Virus record (IMG/VR): IMGVR_UViG_3300032308_001681
Coordinates: 30,542 to 94,541 of that record
Origin: a virus
Length of the DNA: 64,000 bases
Reading direction: 5' to 3' (one strand)
Below the pieces are notes generated by a model, which saw only the letters and a list, made by a program, of their open reading frames with translations, searched no databases and was not told where the DNA came from. This document shows positions 1 to 9,121 of the stretch, one piece after another. The first letter of the stretch is position 1; each line of letters starts with the position of its first letter. Both the position numbers and the translations under genes were made by a program.

Positions 1-425
1 AGACCGTTAAAGTAAACAAGCTTTACCGTACTGGTGGGGCAGAAATCCCAGCCACTCTAACTGGAGCCGTAAATGAAATCTTTGTGCTGCGGGGAGCTGA
101 CGCAGCAAAGGTTACCTTTAACGTTGCGAGCCCCGTTTCTACGTTGTCTGGATTGACAATCTTTAACGGAACAACCGCAATTACTCTGAGCCCCTCGTTT
201 AGCGGAACAACCACCAGCTACACCGCAACTGCAACGGGTGCGACCACCTTGCTGGTAACGCCAACAAGCGGTTTCAACTCCAGCATTGCGGTCGGCAACG
301 TCCTCACTAGTTCGGGAGCAACGCGGCCGGTAGCGGTGTCTGGGGCAACGTACAACCTTGTAGTTACCAGCGTTTCCGCGGACGGGTCGTCTACGACTAC
401 TTACACAGTCGTTGTTACCCTCTAG
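1..425 (+). CDS. Virion protein with cadherin-like beta-sandwich, 5' partial
   Basis: The reading frame is open from the left edge, so the true start lies outside the window. A GTG at 84 is internal and is not favoured. The C-terminal 90 or so residues fit the cadherin-like beta-sandwich family (PF12733): a V-S-T-L-S-G-L-T opening, a central S-F-S-G-T-T-T-S-Y-T segment and an ending of the type V-T-S-V-S-A-D-G followed by Y-T-V-V-V. Such domains decorate phage tail or capsid surfaces and usually bind carbohydrate. Composition is rich in Ser/Thr/Val without Cys, typical of secreted or virion beta proteins. A tail gene follows 9 bases later, so a tail or fibre role is inferred. Confidence 0.6.
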   Translation, partial: TVKVNKLYRTGGAEIPATLTGAVNEIFVLRGADAAKVTFNVASPVSTLSGLTIFNGTTAITLSPSFSGTTTSYTATATGATTLLVTPTSGFNSSIAVGNVLTSSGATRPVAVSGATYNLVVTSVSADGSSTTTYTVVVTL

Positions 426-434
426 TAGGTTCTT

Positions 435-2381
435 ATGCAGGTAGACAGTTATGGGAACCGCAGGTTCTACGGCCTTTACCGAGGCGTAGTAGTTGAAAAT
501 GCCGACCCATTAAGCCAAAACAGGGTCAAGGTACGGGTTCCGCAGGTCCTGTTTGACGCCACTACTGACTGGGCTTGGGTTCAACAAGCCCATGGAGTTC
601 AGGTAGACCCGCCAGAAATTGGCCAAGGTGTCTGGGTACAGTTTGAGGGGGGCGACCCGTCATTCCCTGTCTGGGTTGGTACATTTGCCGATACGGCTAA
701 GTTAAAACTTGCGTTAAATGACCTTACAGACGTCAACACTGCTGGAGTTACTAACGGGCAAACCATTGTTTACCAAGCTTCGTCTAGCTCTTGGATTCCC
801 GGAGCGGGGGCTCAAGGTGCACAGGGTCCGCAGGGGGCTCAAGGTGCACAGGGTCCGCAGGGTACCCAAGGCACACAGGGGGCACAAGGTGCCCAAGGAG
901 CCGCCTCTACGGTAGCCGGACCGCAGGGCTCACAGGGACCGCAGGGGACTGTAGGACCTCAAGGTACGCAAGGCCCACAAGGTGCTCAAGGTGCGACGGG
1001 TACGCAAGGACCTCAAGGTGTTCAAGGTTCTCAGGGTGCTACTGGCTCTCAAGGTCCCCAAGGAACACAGGGGGCACAAGGCTCTCAAGGCTCACAAGGT
1101 CCTCAGGGACCTCAAGGAACGCAAGGTCCGCAGGGAAGTCAAGGAGCAGCATCTACAGTTGCCGGACCTCAAGGACCGCAGGGGAGTACTGGACCTCAAG
1201 GTACGCAAGGTCCACAAGGTTCGACCGGTTCTACGGGTGCTGGTGGTGCGCTTGGTTATTGGGGCAGTTTTTGGTCTACAAGCACTCAAACAACAGCCAG
1301 CTCTTCAGCCGTAAACGCGGTTACGCTAAACACAACTGACCCAGACTCAAACGGCGTTTCTATAGCATCGTCTTCTCGTGTGACGTTTGCGTACTCTGGA
1401 ACGTATAACGTACAGTTTTCTGCTCAAGTACACGAGCCTTCAAACGGCTCACCTAGTATTGACTTCTGGCTACGGCTTAATGGGACAAACATTCCAGAAA
1501 CAACCGGAACAGTAAACCTCAGTAATCAAATGCCGTATGCGATGGCCGCGTGGAATTACATCTTAGATTTATCTGCTGGTGATTACCTTGAGCTTATGTG
1601 GGCCGCGGATTCGACGAATCCTCGTCTGGAATACAAAGCCGCTCAAACAACCCCTCATGTGGCTCCTGCTACTCCTTCAGTCATACTTACTGCTCAACAA
1701 GTTATGTACACTCAGCTTGGACCGCAGGGGGCGCAGGGGTCTCAGGGTCCTCAAGGAGTGCAGGGTTCTCAAGGAACACAGGGGGTGCAGGGGTCTCAAG
1801 GAACACAAGGAACACAAGGACCACAAGGTGCACAGGGTCCGCAAGGCTCACAGGGTCCTCAAGGAGTGGGAGTACCCGCAGGAGGTACTGCGGGTCAATT
1901 TCTTACAAAAGTTAGTGCGACAAACTATGACACTCAGTGGTCGAACCTTCCCACGGGCTCCGTTATTCAAGTTCTCTCCACCGCAAAGACGACCGTTTTT
2001 TCTACAACGTCCACGTCTATTGTAGATGTGACGGGTATGTCGGTGACCATCACGCCAAAGTCAACAAGTAGCACTATCCTCGTTATGGTGAATTTTCTAC
2101 AGAGCACCAACAACACAGCTACTACAAACTCATTTCGCATCATTCGTGGTTCAACCAGTATCGGCGCAACTGGTTCAACGTATTACTCAAGTCCCTTTCA
2201 GGGCGGTCTTACAGGTTATTGGATGGCACTAACTTTTCTTGACTCACCAGCGTCAACTAGCGCACTTACTTACAAACTTTCTATGTTGACCGGTGCCTCA
2301 ACCACCGGCTATGTAGGCGCGTACTCCCAAAACACGGGCTTGCCGTCAACGTCAACAATTACAGTTATGGAGGTTGCATAG
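435..2381 (+). CDS. Baseplate spike/fibre: gp5-like OB fold plus collagen-like repeats
   Basis: The first 85 residues match the phage gp5/VgrG-type OB fold of baseplate hubs and spikes: G-L-Y-R-G-V-V-V, then Q-N-R-V-K-V-R-V-P, then [13 protein letters not shown] and P-V-W-V-G-T-F. Two blocks of Gly-X-Y triplets follow (about residues 123-270 and 429-478), mostly GPQG, GAQG and GTQG. They are separated by a beta-rich globular domain of about 160 residues. A second globular domain ends the protein. Collagen-like triplets form trimeric stalks, so this is likely a trimeric tail spike or fibre with two knobs. It shares one base with the next gene (TAG/GTG). Confidence 0.8.
   Translation: MQVDSYGNRRFYGLYRGVVVENADPLSQNRVKVRVPQVLFDATTDWAWVQQAHGVQVDPPEIGQGVWVQFEGGDPSFPVWVGTFADTAKLKLALNDLTDVNTAGVTNGQTIVYQASSSSWIPGAGAQGAQGPQGAQGAQGPQGTQGTQGAQGAQGAASTVAGPQGSQGPQGTVGPQGTQGPQGAQGATGTQGPQGVQGSQGATGSQGPQGTQGAQGSQGSQGPQGPQGTQGPQGSQGAASTVAGPQGPQGSTGPQGTQGPQGSTGSTGAGGALGYWGSFWSTSTQTTASSSAVNAVTLNTTDPDSNGVSIASSSRVTFAYSGTYNVQFSAQVHEPSNGSPSIDFWLRLNGTNIPETTGTVNLSNQMPYAMAAWNYILDLSAGDYLELMWAADSTNPRLEYKAAQTTPHVAPATPSVILTAQQVMYTQLGPQGAQGSQGPQGVQGSQGTQGVQGSQGTQGTQGPQGAQGPQGSQGPQGVGVPAGGTAGQFLTKVSATNYDTQWSNLPTGSVIQVLSTAKTTVFSTTSTSIVDVTGMSVTITPKSTSSTILVMVNFLQSTNNTATTNSFRIIRGSTSIGATGSTYYSSPFQGGLTGYWMALTFLDSPASTSALTYKLSMLTGASTTGYVGAYSQNTGLPSTSTITVMEVA
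801..1247 (+). repeat. Collagen-like GXY coding repeat, block 1
   Basis: Nine-base units encode Gly-X-Gln type triplets (GPQG, GAQG, GTQG, GSQG). The run is broken at least twice by the same insert, [11 protein letters not shown], which suggests duplication of a longer unit. Codons vary between copies, so the repeat is not a recent pure expansion. Confidence 0.85.
1719..1871 (+). repeat. Collagen-like GXY coding repeat, block 2
   Basis: This is a shorter second run of Gly-X-Gln triplets in the same gene, between the two globular domains. It ends with G-V-G-V-P-A-G-G, a common exit from phage collagen stalks. Confidence 0.85.
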
Positions 2382-2662
2382 TGGTCGACATTCAGACCGT
2401 CCTAAACCGAATTCGCCCCGGTGCTGAGTGGACATTGGACGGGGACTCTTATGAAGGCCTTACTTGGCTAGATGACTCACCTAAGCCAACCGCAGAAGAA
2501 GTCGACGAGGCTTTCCCCGTTGTCGCTGAGCAAATTGCCGCAGAAGAACAGGCTGCCAAAGATGCCGCCCAAGAACTTGAAGAGCAGCGCGCTTCTGCTA
2601 TGGCAAAACTAGCTATGCTTGGTCTAACCCCCGAAGAAGTCCGCGCTGTAATCGGTTTGTAA
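2381..2662 (+). CDS. Small acidic protein downstream of the tail spike
   Basis: The GTG start overlaps the stop of the spike gene by one base, so translation is probably coupled. The 93-residue product has a short beta-like N-terminus containing W-T-L-D-G-D-S-Y-E-G-L-T-W. A long Ala/Glu helix (residues 45-80) follows, ending in L-G-L-T-P-E-E-V-R-A-V-I-G-L. Small proteins of this shape behind fibre genes (XkdW-like or fibre-assembly types) often help fibre or tail assembly. No exact family is recognised, and the role is inferred from position only. Confidence 0.6.
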   Translation: MVDIQTVLNRIRPGAEWTLDGDSYEGLTWLDDSPKPTAEEVDEAFPVVAEQIAAEEQAAKDAAQELEEQRASAMAKLAMLGLTPEEVRAVIGL

Positions 2663-2700
2663 GGCAAAAAGTTTAGCTAACCCACTAGGCTGGTCTTACT

Positions 2701-3468
2701 ATGATATCGGTCATTACACCCACATATAACACACCGCCAGATGTACTTGCCCGCACATGGGCATCGCTTAAGTCTCAAACCTATAAGGATTGGGAATGGG
2801 TTATCTGGGATGACTCTACTGTTCCAGAGACATGGGCGCAGATTTACGGTTTCGCTTCTGATGAGCGCTTTAAGATAACTGCGCATCGGTCCCACGTCCA
2901 CTCCGGCTCTATCGGGGAAGTCAAGCGCCGAGGCTTTATGGTGGCGGAAGGCGACATTCTTGTTGAACTTGACCATGACGACGAATTGACCCCCGATGCT
3001 CTTGAGTTAATTGCCAAAGAGTTTGAGGCAGAAAATATCGGGTTTGTCTACTCTGACTGGACAGAAATACTTGCTGATGGTCAATCTGGAAAATACCCTG
3101 ACGGCTGGGCTTTTGGCTATGGGCAGCACTATTGGGATGACGACCTACAGCTGTGGGGCTCCCGTGTTGCGGAGATTAACTCGACTACCTTAGGGCACAT
3201 CGTGTCCGCGCCCAACCACGTCCGTGCATGGCGCGCATCTGTTTACCGCGAACTTGGCGGGCACAACCCGCAGTTGGAGATTGCCGATGACTATGAGCTG
3301 GTTGTACGTACAGCCCTTGTGACTGACTTTTCACATATCCCCAAGGTAATTTACAAGCAGCACGTAGGTGCGCACACTGCTCAACGTAAGCAGAATGAAA
3401 AAATTCAACAGTATGTTGCAGAGATTTCTGCCCAGTACAAGGACGCCATTGAAGAGGCTCTTGCCTAG
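2701..3468 (+). CDS. Family 2 glycosyltransferase (GT-A fold)
   Basis: The N-terminus I-S-V-I-T-P-T-Y-N-T is the classic GT2 nucleotide-sugar strand. S-Q-T-Y-K-D-W-E-W-V-I-W-D-D-S follows, and then V-E-L-D-H-D-D-E-L as the metal-binding DxD region. The 255-residue length suits a single-domain GT2 enzyme. It would transfer a sugar from an NDP-sugar to an unknown acceptor. Its place between tail genes suggests that it modifies a virion protein, or less likely host surface sugars or phage DNA. A TAGGCT box lies 9 bases upstream of the ATG with no clear Shine-Dalgarno sequence, so the message may be nearly leaderless. Confidence 0.85.
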   Translation: MISVITPTYNTPPDVLARTWASLKSQTYKDWEWVIWDDSTVPETWAQIYGFASDERFKITAHRSHVHSGSIGEVKRRGFMVAEGDILVELDHDDELTPDALELIAKEFEAENIGFVYSDWTEILADGQSGKYPDGWAFGYGQHYWDDDLQLWGSRVAEINSTTLGHIVSAPNHVRAWRASVYRELGGHNPQLEIADDYELVVRTALVTDFSHIPKVIYKQHVGAHTAQRKQNEKIQQYVAEISAQYKDAIEEALA

Positions 3469-3530
3469 CCTTTGCCCTATATCTGCCTAGGTATTCCGGC
3501 AGAATAGAAGTAAGACTTTAAGGAGACACT

Positions 3531-3977
3531 GTGGCTAATTACCCCGCTGGGCCAATTTCGTTTACCAATAAGGTAGACGGTGTAGACGCGGTTGTTGCGG
3601 CGGATGTTAACGTTGTCTACGGTGAGGCGGCTGCACTTGGCCTTGAACTTGGGCTTAACCCAAGGCAGAGGTCTTCAAGCACATGGCTAACTACATGGAC
3701 GTCGAGCGGAAACGCCGCACACACTGACGTAAAGTCACGGTTAGATAACGTAGAGAATGGCGCATTTCGAGCCAACACACTCCTTGTCAGCAACGTAGGT
3801 GGCTCAAGCATTGTTGCCTCGGCCGCAAACGTCAAGGGGCTCGTCATTGCCGGTGCAACTAGCCAGTCCGCTAATCTTTTGGAGCTCAAAGCAACTTCAG
3901 CCGGAGACCCTGTGACACTTGTTACTCACGAAGGCAAGTTCATTACGCAAAACATCGATGGCGGAACATCTGCCTAA
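3531..3977 (+). CDS. Tail fibre-type structural protein
   Basis: The GTG start has an AGGAG site 7 bases upstream. The N-terminus (N-Y-P-A-G-P-I-S-F-T-N-K-V-D-G-V-D-A-V) resembles the opening of many phage fibre or receptor-binding proteins, where a short F-T-x-K-x-D-G-x-D motif precedes a trimerising region. The remaining residues are Ala/Ser/Val rich without Cys. At 148 residues it is short and could be a fibre stalk or adaptor. It lies between the glycosyltransferase and the gpI-like tail protein. The function is inferred from context. Confidence 0.6.
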   Translation: MANYPAGPISFTNKVDGVDAVVAADVNVVYGEAAALGLELGLNPRQRSSSTWLTTWTSSGNAAHTDVKSRLDNVENGAFRANTLLVSNVGGSSIVASAANVKGLVIAGATSQSANLLELKATSAGDPVTLVTHEGKFITQNIDGGTSA

Positions 3978-3992
3978 TAGGAGCACGCCATA

Positions 3993-6368
3993 ATGGCACG
4001 GTATAACTCATTTATATACAACACGAGTGTTCTTTATGGAGACACCTCAGGAACAACCTATGGGATTGAGCCCTTTGAAGTTCGCGCAATTAATTACGAC
4101 AATATAGTCGTTTCTTGGCAGCAACCTGTAAACGTTCCTGTTACTAGTCCGTATACCCGCTTCCGTATTGTTAGAAGCCATACGCATCCTCCGGAAACAC
4201 AAGAAGACGGCATCATCATCGTAGACGTCGAAGCCCCGTTTAACTCTGGACTTACGCGAGTTATTGACGGTGTGTCTAGAGAGGGGACTGCTTCAAAGAC
4301 GGTTTATTTTACGGACCATCGTGAAAGTGTTCCTTTCTCTACAATAAACACCCGTGCCATTGCTCCGGGTAGAATAATCTACTACGCTGCATGGATTCTT
4401 CGTACAGATGGCGGGAATACCCTGTGGTACCGTGCAGGTGTAGCGCAAACTCTTCTTGCTAAATCGCACGATACACTTTTGGCCAACACCGACGATGAAT
4501 TACTAAACAGCACGTCACGTACGCGTACACGTACGACACATGAAAAAATGATGGAACTGCTTCCACGAGTGTACACAACCGCCAGTCAAAGTCCGCTCGA
4601 TGTTGTAGATGAAGGAAGCGACCTGTACTTGTTTATGCAAGGGCTGGCTTACTCTTACGATGAGGCGATGACCTACGCAGATTTGCTTTTGCCAAACCAT
4701 ACAGCAGAAAACTTCTCTAAAGAGATAGTTGACTCAAAAGCTTACGAGCTTGCACTTATGCCTGATAGTCAAGGCTCGCTTAAAACACAGCGCGCTCTTG
4801 TGCGAGAGTCTCGGTATATTTACACTCGAAAAGGAACTGCCCTAGCGTTAGGTACTTTGATTGAGGCAATGACGGGGTATAACGCCTCCATTATTGACTT
4901 CACAAACTACATGGCTAATCAACAAGACAGCACATTTCGTGGAGGAATTGGTAGTTGGGTAGCGGGAGCAGGGGTGACTTTAACCGCCGACTTTGCGGAA
5001 GCGCCCCCTGTTCCAGAAGATTTTGACGGCGACCTGTCCAATGCTGCAACGTCTAGTGAGTACGCGTTAGACCGGTCATACTGCGGAAAAGTAGTCACTA
5101 CAGGTTCTAGCCAAGTTATCTCAAATGGAGTAACTGCACCAACTACTTTGGGTGTTCCGGTACGTGCGTCTACAAAATACCGTTTTTCTTTTTACGCAAA
5201 AAGGCTTTCTAGCTCAGCAAACATTACGCCAACCATAACTTGGTACGACTATAACGGAACGGTTATAGGAACTCCGGCAGCCAGTACTGCTGTTTCCGCC
5301 ACTACTAGCTGGGCCAAAAAAACTACGGACCTAACATCTCCGGCAGGTGCTGTATATGCGTCTATTAGTCTGTCTTTTGCATCCGCTGGAACGTATTATT
5401 TAGACGCAGTAATGTTTTCTCCTCGGTATACCGTGACTGCCGCATCGGCCAGCGGGGGAATCGTGACGTACACGTCAACCAACTCTTTAGTTTCTGGACA
5501 ACGTGTCTCTATTTCTGGGTTGTCTACCGCGGCGTTTAATCTAACAAACGTATTTGTAGAAGACGCTACAGCTACAGGGTTTACTGTACGAAACCCCGCT
5601 ACTGGAACCGCCGTTAGTGGGGCCACGGCAAACTGCGACCACCCTTACGAAGAGGCTCGAGTAGCCAATGTTCGAGTATCGGCGAATAAGGTTAACTATA
5701 TCTACAACCCGTCATTTGAAGCGAGCAGCACGGGATGGACAGCAACAAGCTCTAGTAGACCAACCGACAGTCCTCTTGGCCTTGTCGGTGGGACAAAATG
5801 TCTTCAAGCAACACTGTCTTCGGGCAACCCCATCAATACAACGACAACGGGTGGAGTAAGCTACGGGGGAGCACTTTTGGCGGGAAAATGGTACACATTT
5901 TCTATTTACGCCAAATCAACCGGAAGCACAGTAAACGCAAGCGTTTACTTAAAAGCAACTAGCGGAGCCAACTCCGTACAAACCCCAGCAAACCCTACGG
6001 CCGCGTATGCAACCGCGATAACTTCTTCTTGGGCAAGATATTCAGTTACTTTGTTTGTTCCCAGTAGCTACACAAACATTACCTTAGAAGCAGGAATTGT
6101 AGGTACTACTGGAACCATCCGCGTAGATGCGGCTCAACTAGAGCCGAGTTATCTGCCTACGGATTACTTTGATGGCAACTACATCATTGGCGGTGCAGAG
6201 TGGGAGGGAGGCAATGCAAACATCCACAATGCAATCTCTTACCTGTATGTCAACAAACCGTTTAGATTCCCACGACTTGTTGAAGAAATGAAAATGTACT
6301 TGCCTTCAAACACCCCCTATACGGTTGAAACCGTAGAGGGTGTCGAGTTTTCTGGATTTTCATCGTAG
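3993..6368 (+). CDS. Baseplate protein: P2 gpI-like core with CBM-like modules
   Basis: The 791-residue product starts with an FNIII-like beta domain (about residues 20-150). Residues about 170-330 match the phage tail protein I/baseplate wedge family: L-L-P-R-V-Y, then Y-E-L-A-L-M-P, and R-K-G-T-A-L-A-L-G-T-L-I-E-A-M-T-G-Y. Two carbohydrate-binding-like jelly rolls follow (about 395-505 and 575-730), with N-P-S-F-E-A-S-S-T-G-W and the phage-typical A-Q-L-E-P-S before Y-F-D-G. Combining wedge and glycan-binding modules suggests a baseplate protein that also touches the cell surface. This gene is the best sign of a contractile tail. Confidence 0.75.
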   Translation: MARYNSFIYNTSVLYGDTSGTTYGIEPFEVRAINYDNIVVSWQQPVNVPVTSPYTRFRIVRSHTHPPETQEDGIIIVDVEAPFNSGLTRVIDGVSREGTASKTVYFTDHRESVPFSTINTRAIAPGRIIYYAAWILRTDGGNTLWYRAGVAQTLLAKSHDTLLANTDDELLNSTSRTRTRTTHEKMMELLPRVYTTASQSPLDVVDEGSDLYLFMQGLAYSYDEAMTYADLLLPNHTAENFSKEIVDSKAYELALMPDSQGSLKTQRALVRESRYIYTRKGTALALGTLIEAMTGYNASIIDFTNYMANQQDSTFRGGIGSWVAGAGVTLTADFAEAPPVPEDFDGDLSNAATSSEYALDRSYCGKVVTTGSSQVISNGVTAPTTLGVPVRASTKYRFSFYAKRLSSSANITPTITWYDYNGTVIGTPAASTAVSATTSWAKKTTDLTSPAGAVYASISLSFASAGTYYLDAVMFSPRYTVTAASASGGIVTYTSTNSLVSGQRVSISGLSTAAFNLTNVFVEDATATGFTVRNPATGTAVSGATANCDHPYEEARVANVRVSANKVNYIYNPSFEASSTGWTATSSSRPTDSPLGLVGGTKCLQATLSSGNPINTTTTGGVSYGGALLAGKWYTFSIYAKSTGSTVNASVYLKATSGANSVQTPANPTAAYATAITSSWARYSVTLFVPSSYTNITLEAGIVGTTGTIRVDAAQLEPSYLPTDYFDGNYIIGGAEWEGGNANIHNAISYLYVNKPFRFPRLVEEMKMYLPSNTPYTVETVEGVEFSGFSS

Positions 6369-6377
6369 ACTGACTAC

Positions 6378-6653
6378 ATGGATATACTTATTAGCATTTT
6401 CATTTCTAGTTTGGCCGTCGGTTTTTTTGTAGAGGTTATTGCAACTGCATTAAACGGATACGTGACAATTCCTGCAGGCATTAAAGGAATTATTGCCGCT
6501 GGCCTGTCTGTTCTTTCGTGCTGGATTTTAGGTGTTTCTGGATGGACACTTGTAATCGGCGGGTTTGCTTCAGCCTTTATTTACATTTCAATACTGCGTT
6601 GGCTTGACCGTCCAGTACAAATTCAGCAAGTCATGTCGCGCAGACTTCAGTAA
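6378..6653 (+). CDS. Small membrane protein with about three TM segments
   Basis: Hydrophobic segments lie at about residues 3-20, 32-50 and 55-74, followed by a basic tail (R-W-L-D-R-P and R-R-L-Q). It is last in the tail module, 9 bases after the baseplate gene. Holins and other lysis helpers can look like this, but a separate holin candidate lies at 58,671 beside the lysin. The role is therefore left open. Confidence 0.55.
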   Translation: MDILISIFISSLAVGFFVEVIATALNGYVTIPAGIKGIIAAGLSVLSCWILGVSGWTLVIGGFASAFIYISILRWLDRPVQIQQVMSRRLQ

Positions 6654-6683
6654 TGGTATACGCTTAGTGCCGCGAGGAGGCAT

Positions 6684-7670
6684 ATGCAATTACCATCTGA
6701 ATTTTTCAGTGCAGAGCTGACCCCAACGGAGTTCCGTGTGGCGGTTGGTATGTTCCATTTGTCAACACCTACCGGAAAGGTAGATGTCACCATGGAAGAG
6801 CTTGGCGTGCTCACAGGTTACGGCCGTGAAGCACTTCGTCGCGCCATTCGCCGGATGGAAGAACTCGGCTTTCTGGAGACTACTCGTACCAAACGTAATC
6901 TTGGAAAGTATCACAAAAACGCGTACCAGTTCTTGTTACCATGCCTCCAGCCAGAGGCATCAGAGACTGTACCATGCCTCCCACCAGAGGCATCAACAGC
7001 TGATGAGGTGACAGCTGGTACAGATATACCAGTAAGTACTAGTAATACCAGTACAAGAAATACTTCGTATTTCTTGGTACGCGCCGGGGGCGCGACTCGA
7101 GAGGAGATTGTTGTGGGCCGATGGAACCCTGAGGAAGACGAAGGCATTGCCGGATTTGGTTTGTTCGAAGATGAGATGGAGGCTGGTCAGCCAAAGCCCA
7201 AAGCGGATAAGCGCGACAGCAAGACTCGTGGGCAGCGGACCCGCTCTGAATGGACTGCGAATGACGTGGCTACGGAGTTTTCCCAAAAGCTGGGACGAAA
7301 GCTGCCCTACACCGCTGGCATGGTCAACGTCGGTAAGATTCGCGGTGCTTTAGCGTCTTATCGAAAGAATTATCGAACGAATGCCGACATTGAGTTGGAA
7401 ATTATGGAAATGTTTTTCGATGACGCCCACATCATGCGGGTCGTTGATAAAGACCCCTACAAAGCCTCTAACATCTACCTCGGAATGTTCAAGTCCCATT
7501 TGCCAAAGGCCCTTGAAAACCTTGGTCACACAGGCTCTGCCATGGAAGTACACGAGCCTTCCGACACGCCAGAGTACATCTTCGCCAGCGATGGTCGCCG
7601 GTTTGACAATACTCTGGTTGGACGTAAGCTTGCCGAACGGCATGAAGAGCGCCTGAAGGGGAAAGTATGA
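6684..7670 (+). CDS. Winged-helix replication initiator-like protein
   Basis: A strong GAGGAGG site precedes the ATG. Residues 10-85 form a winged helix-turn-helix: L-T-P-T-E-F-R-V-A-V-G-M, then L-G-V-L-T-G-Y-G-R-E-A-L-R-R-A-I-R-R-M-E-E-L-G-F-L. Such domains open many phage and plasmid replication initiators. A low-complexity linker (about 95-190) leads to a helical C-terminal part that may contact the loader encoded next. The stop overlaps the ATG of the DnaC-like ATPase (ATGA), and the replication genes follow. It probably binds the origin and recruits the loader. A simple repressor role is possible but less likely. Confidence 0.6.
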   Translation: MQLPSEFFSAELTPTEFRVAVGMFHLSTPTGKVDVTMEELGVLTGYGREALRRAIRRMEELGFLETTRTKRNLGKYHKNAYQFLLPCLQPEASETVPCLPPEASTADEVTAGTDIPVSTSNTSTRNTSYFLVRAGGATREEIVVGRWNPEEDEGIAGFGLFEDEMEAGQPKPKADKRDSKTRGQRTRSEWTANDVATEFSQKLGRKLPYTAGMVNVGKIRGALASYRKNYRTNADIELEIMEMFFDDAHIMRVVDKDPYKASNIYLGMFKSHLPKALENLGHTGSAMEVHEPSDTPEYIFASDGRRFDNTLVGRKLAERHEERLKGKV

Positions 7671-8383
7671 CCTACCAAATTGGAGAGCTAGTCCCAATAA
7701 AGCGTTACTGGATAGCGCGCAACGGAAACATACCGGAGCGATTCTGGGGCCGCAATTTTGCAGACATCCAAAGAGACACCGGGCAAGAACTGCCGGATGT
7801 CAAGGACTGGGTGTCCGACCTGCTGGCCGGAAAGATTATCAAGAACCCCGGTGGCTTGGGCGAGACTGGTGTGGGAATCCTGCTGGAAGGTGACCCGGGC
7901 CGCGGTAAAACCACCACCGCAGTAACAACCATCATGGAGATTGTCCGACAGTTACCTGACGCTCCGGCCGACATTGCTAAAGTGTTTCACTACGCACCTA
8001 CTGACTGTGGGTTCAACACCCGTGGAGTGTACTACTTGACCATGCCCGACTTCATCAACCAGAAGAAGGCAGTATGGGATGCAGACCCTGATGAGAAGCG
8101 GGAGCTTCAGCGCGAGCTAGACGGGTTCTACGGGCGAGCCAAGGAGGACTGGCTAAACGTCCGCGTGCTTATCCTTGATGACCTTGGCAAGGAATATGGG
8201 TCGGAGTTCAACAAGGTTACCTTCGACGACATTCTCCGCGCTCGATACGACAAGGGAATGCCCACCATCATCACCACCAACAAGCCCTTGGCCCAATGGA
8301 AGAAAGATTATTCGGAGGCAATGCACTCTTTTGCCCGTGAAGCTTTTCGACGCGTTACACTAGAAGGTAAGGACCAACGCTGA
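7667..8383 (+). CDS. DnaC/IstB-like AAA+ helicase loader
   Basis: The P-loop is G-D-P-G-R-G-K-T (about residue 72), Walker B is V-L-I-L-D-D-L-G-K-E, and the sensor 1 region is P-T-I-I-T-T-N-K. A final F-A-R-E-A-F-R-R-V supplies candidate arginine-finger residues. Length and motif order fit DnaC-type loaders, which place the replicative helicase on DNA at the origin. It overlaps the initiator gene before it and the SWIM gene after it (TGATG). Together with the DnaB-like helicase at 9122 and the primase at 10384 it forms a complete primosome set. Confidence 0.85.
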   Translation: MTYQIGELVPIKRYWIARNGNIPERFWGRNFADIQRDTGQELPDVKDWVSDLLAGKIIKNPGGLGETGVGILLEGDPGRGKTTTAVTTIMEIVRQLPDAPADIAKVFHYAPTDCGFNTRGVYYLTMPDFINQKKAVWDADPDEKRELQRELDGFYGRAKEDWLNVRVLILDDLGKEYGSEFNKVTFDDILRARYDKGMPTIITTNKPLAQWKKDYSEAMHSFAREAFRRVTLEGKDQR

Positions 8384-8691
8384 TGAAAGGCTCAACCTCA
8401 ATGCCTGACTGGCGCACTATTCAAATCTTCCTTGAGGATGACGGTGTGTACGAGCTTGAAGCCGACTCAGAAGATTACCAAAAGATGCGCTGCAGTTGCT
8501 CCTTTTACAAAACCGGTAGACGGTGTAAGCACATACGCCACGTTCGTCGCCGTATTGAAGAGAACGACGGAACGTACGCCATTCAGATTCCCTCGACTGT
8601 AAACGACGAAGAAGTCATTGCGGCAATGAAAGACCGCGAACTCTTTCGAAAGTTTTTAATTGACAACGCCAAGATTGAAGTAATCGAGTGA
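8383..8691 (+). CDS. SWIM zinc-finger-like small protein
   Basis: C-S-C-S-F-Y-K-T-G-R-R-C-K-H shows the CxC...CxH pattern of SWIM zinc fingers, which bind DNA or proteins. The 102-residue protein has a beta-rich start and a helical end. ATG at 8383 overlaps the loader stop. An internal ATG at 8401 is an alternative start. Its position between loader and helicase suggests an accessory replication role. Confidence 0.6.
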   Translation: MKGSTSMPDWRTIQIFLEDDGVYELEADSEDYQKMRCSCSFYKTGRRCKHIRHVRRRIEENDGTYAIQIPSTVNDEEVIAAMKDRELFRKFLIDNAKIEVIE

Positions 8692-9107
8692 TAAATGGGG
8701 ACATCTCCAATGAGACTCCTCCCCGCCTCATTGTCAATATTGACACCGTAGTAACTTCGGAAATTGCCGAAGAACGTCGGCTTCTTGTTTCAACCAAATT
8801 AACTCGCCGTGTCCTTGGCCTAAACAACCCCGCATTGTCGTTTCTTTGGAATAAGTCAGCTAAGTTTGGGTTGTCCGTAGAACTGGCTGCTTTTGCAACT
8901 GACTTGTGGACACAGGAACACCTCGATAAGCTGATGGCTCGGCTGGATAGCCGTGGGGCTAACCCCTTCAACTATGCAGAACTGTACGACAGTATTGAAG
9001 ATTTCATCGGGGAACTTCCATATCGACCAAATCTAAAGGGTGTCATAGACATTCGAGACCGAGTTGCGCGGTATGGTTCTTGGGGCATTGAACTAGAGAA
9101 CTTGTAA
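8688..9107 (+). CDS. Replication-module protein, possibly degenerate HAD-like
   Basis: The GTG start overlaps the previous stop (GTGA). The early strand L-I-V-N-I-D-T-V-V and the late segment V-I-D-I-R-D-R-V-A-R-Y-G-S-W-G-I-E-L resemble phage HAD-like proteins, but the nucleophile aspartate would be Asn. No enzymatic activity can be claimed. The 139 residues are mostly helical between these points. It lies in an unbroken series of replication genes. Confidence 0.5.
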   Translation: MINGDISNETPPRLIVNIDTVVTSEIAEERRLLVSTKLTRRVLGLNNPALSFLWNKSAKFGLSVELAAFATDLWTQEHLDKLMARLDSRGANPFNYAELYDSIEDFIGELPYRPNLKGVIDIRDRVARYGSWGIELENL

Positions 9108-9121
9108 AAAGAGGGAACAAC

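Noticed and set aside
6378-6653. Holin
   Set aside because: It is in the tail module far from the lysins. The two-helix protein at 58,671 is a better candidate.
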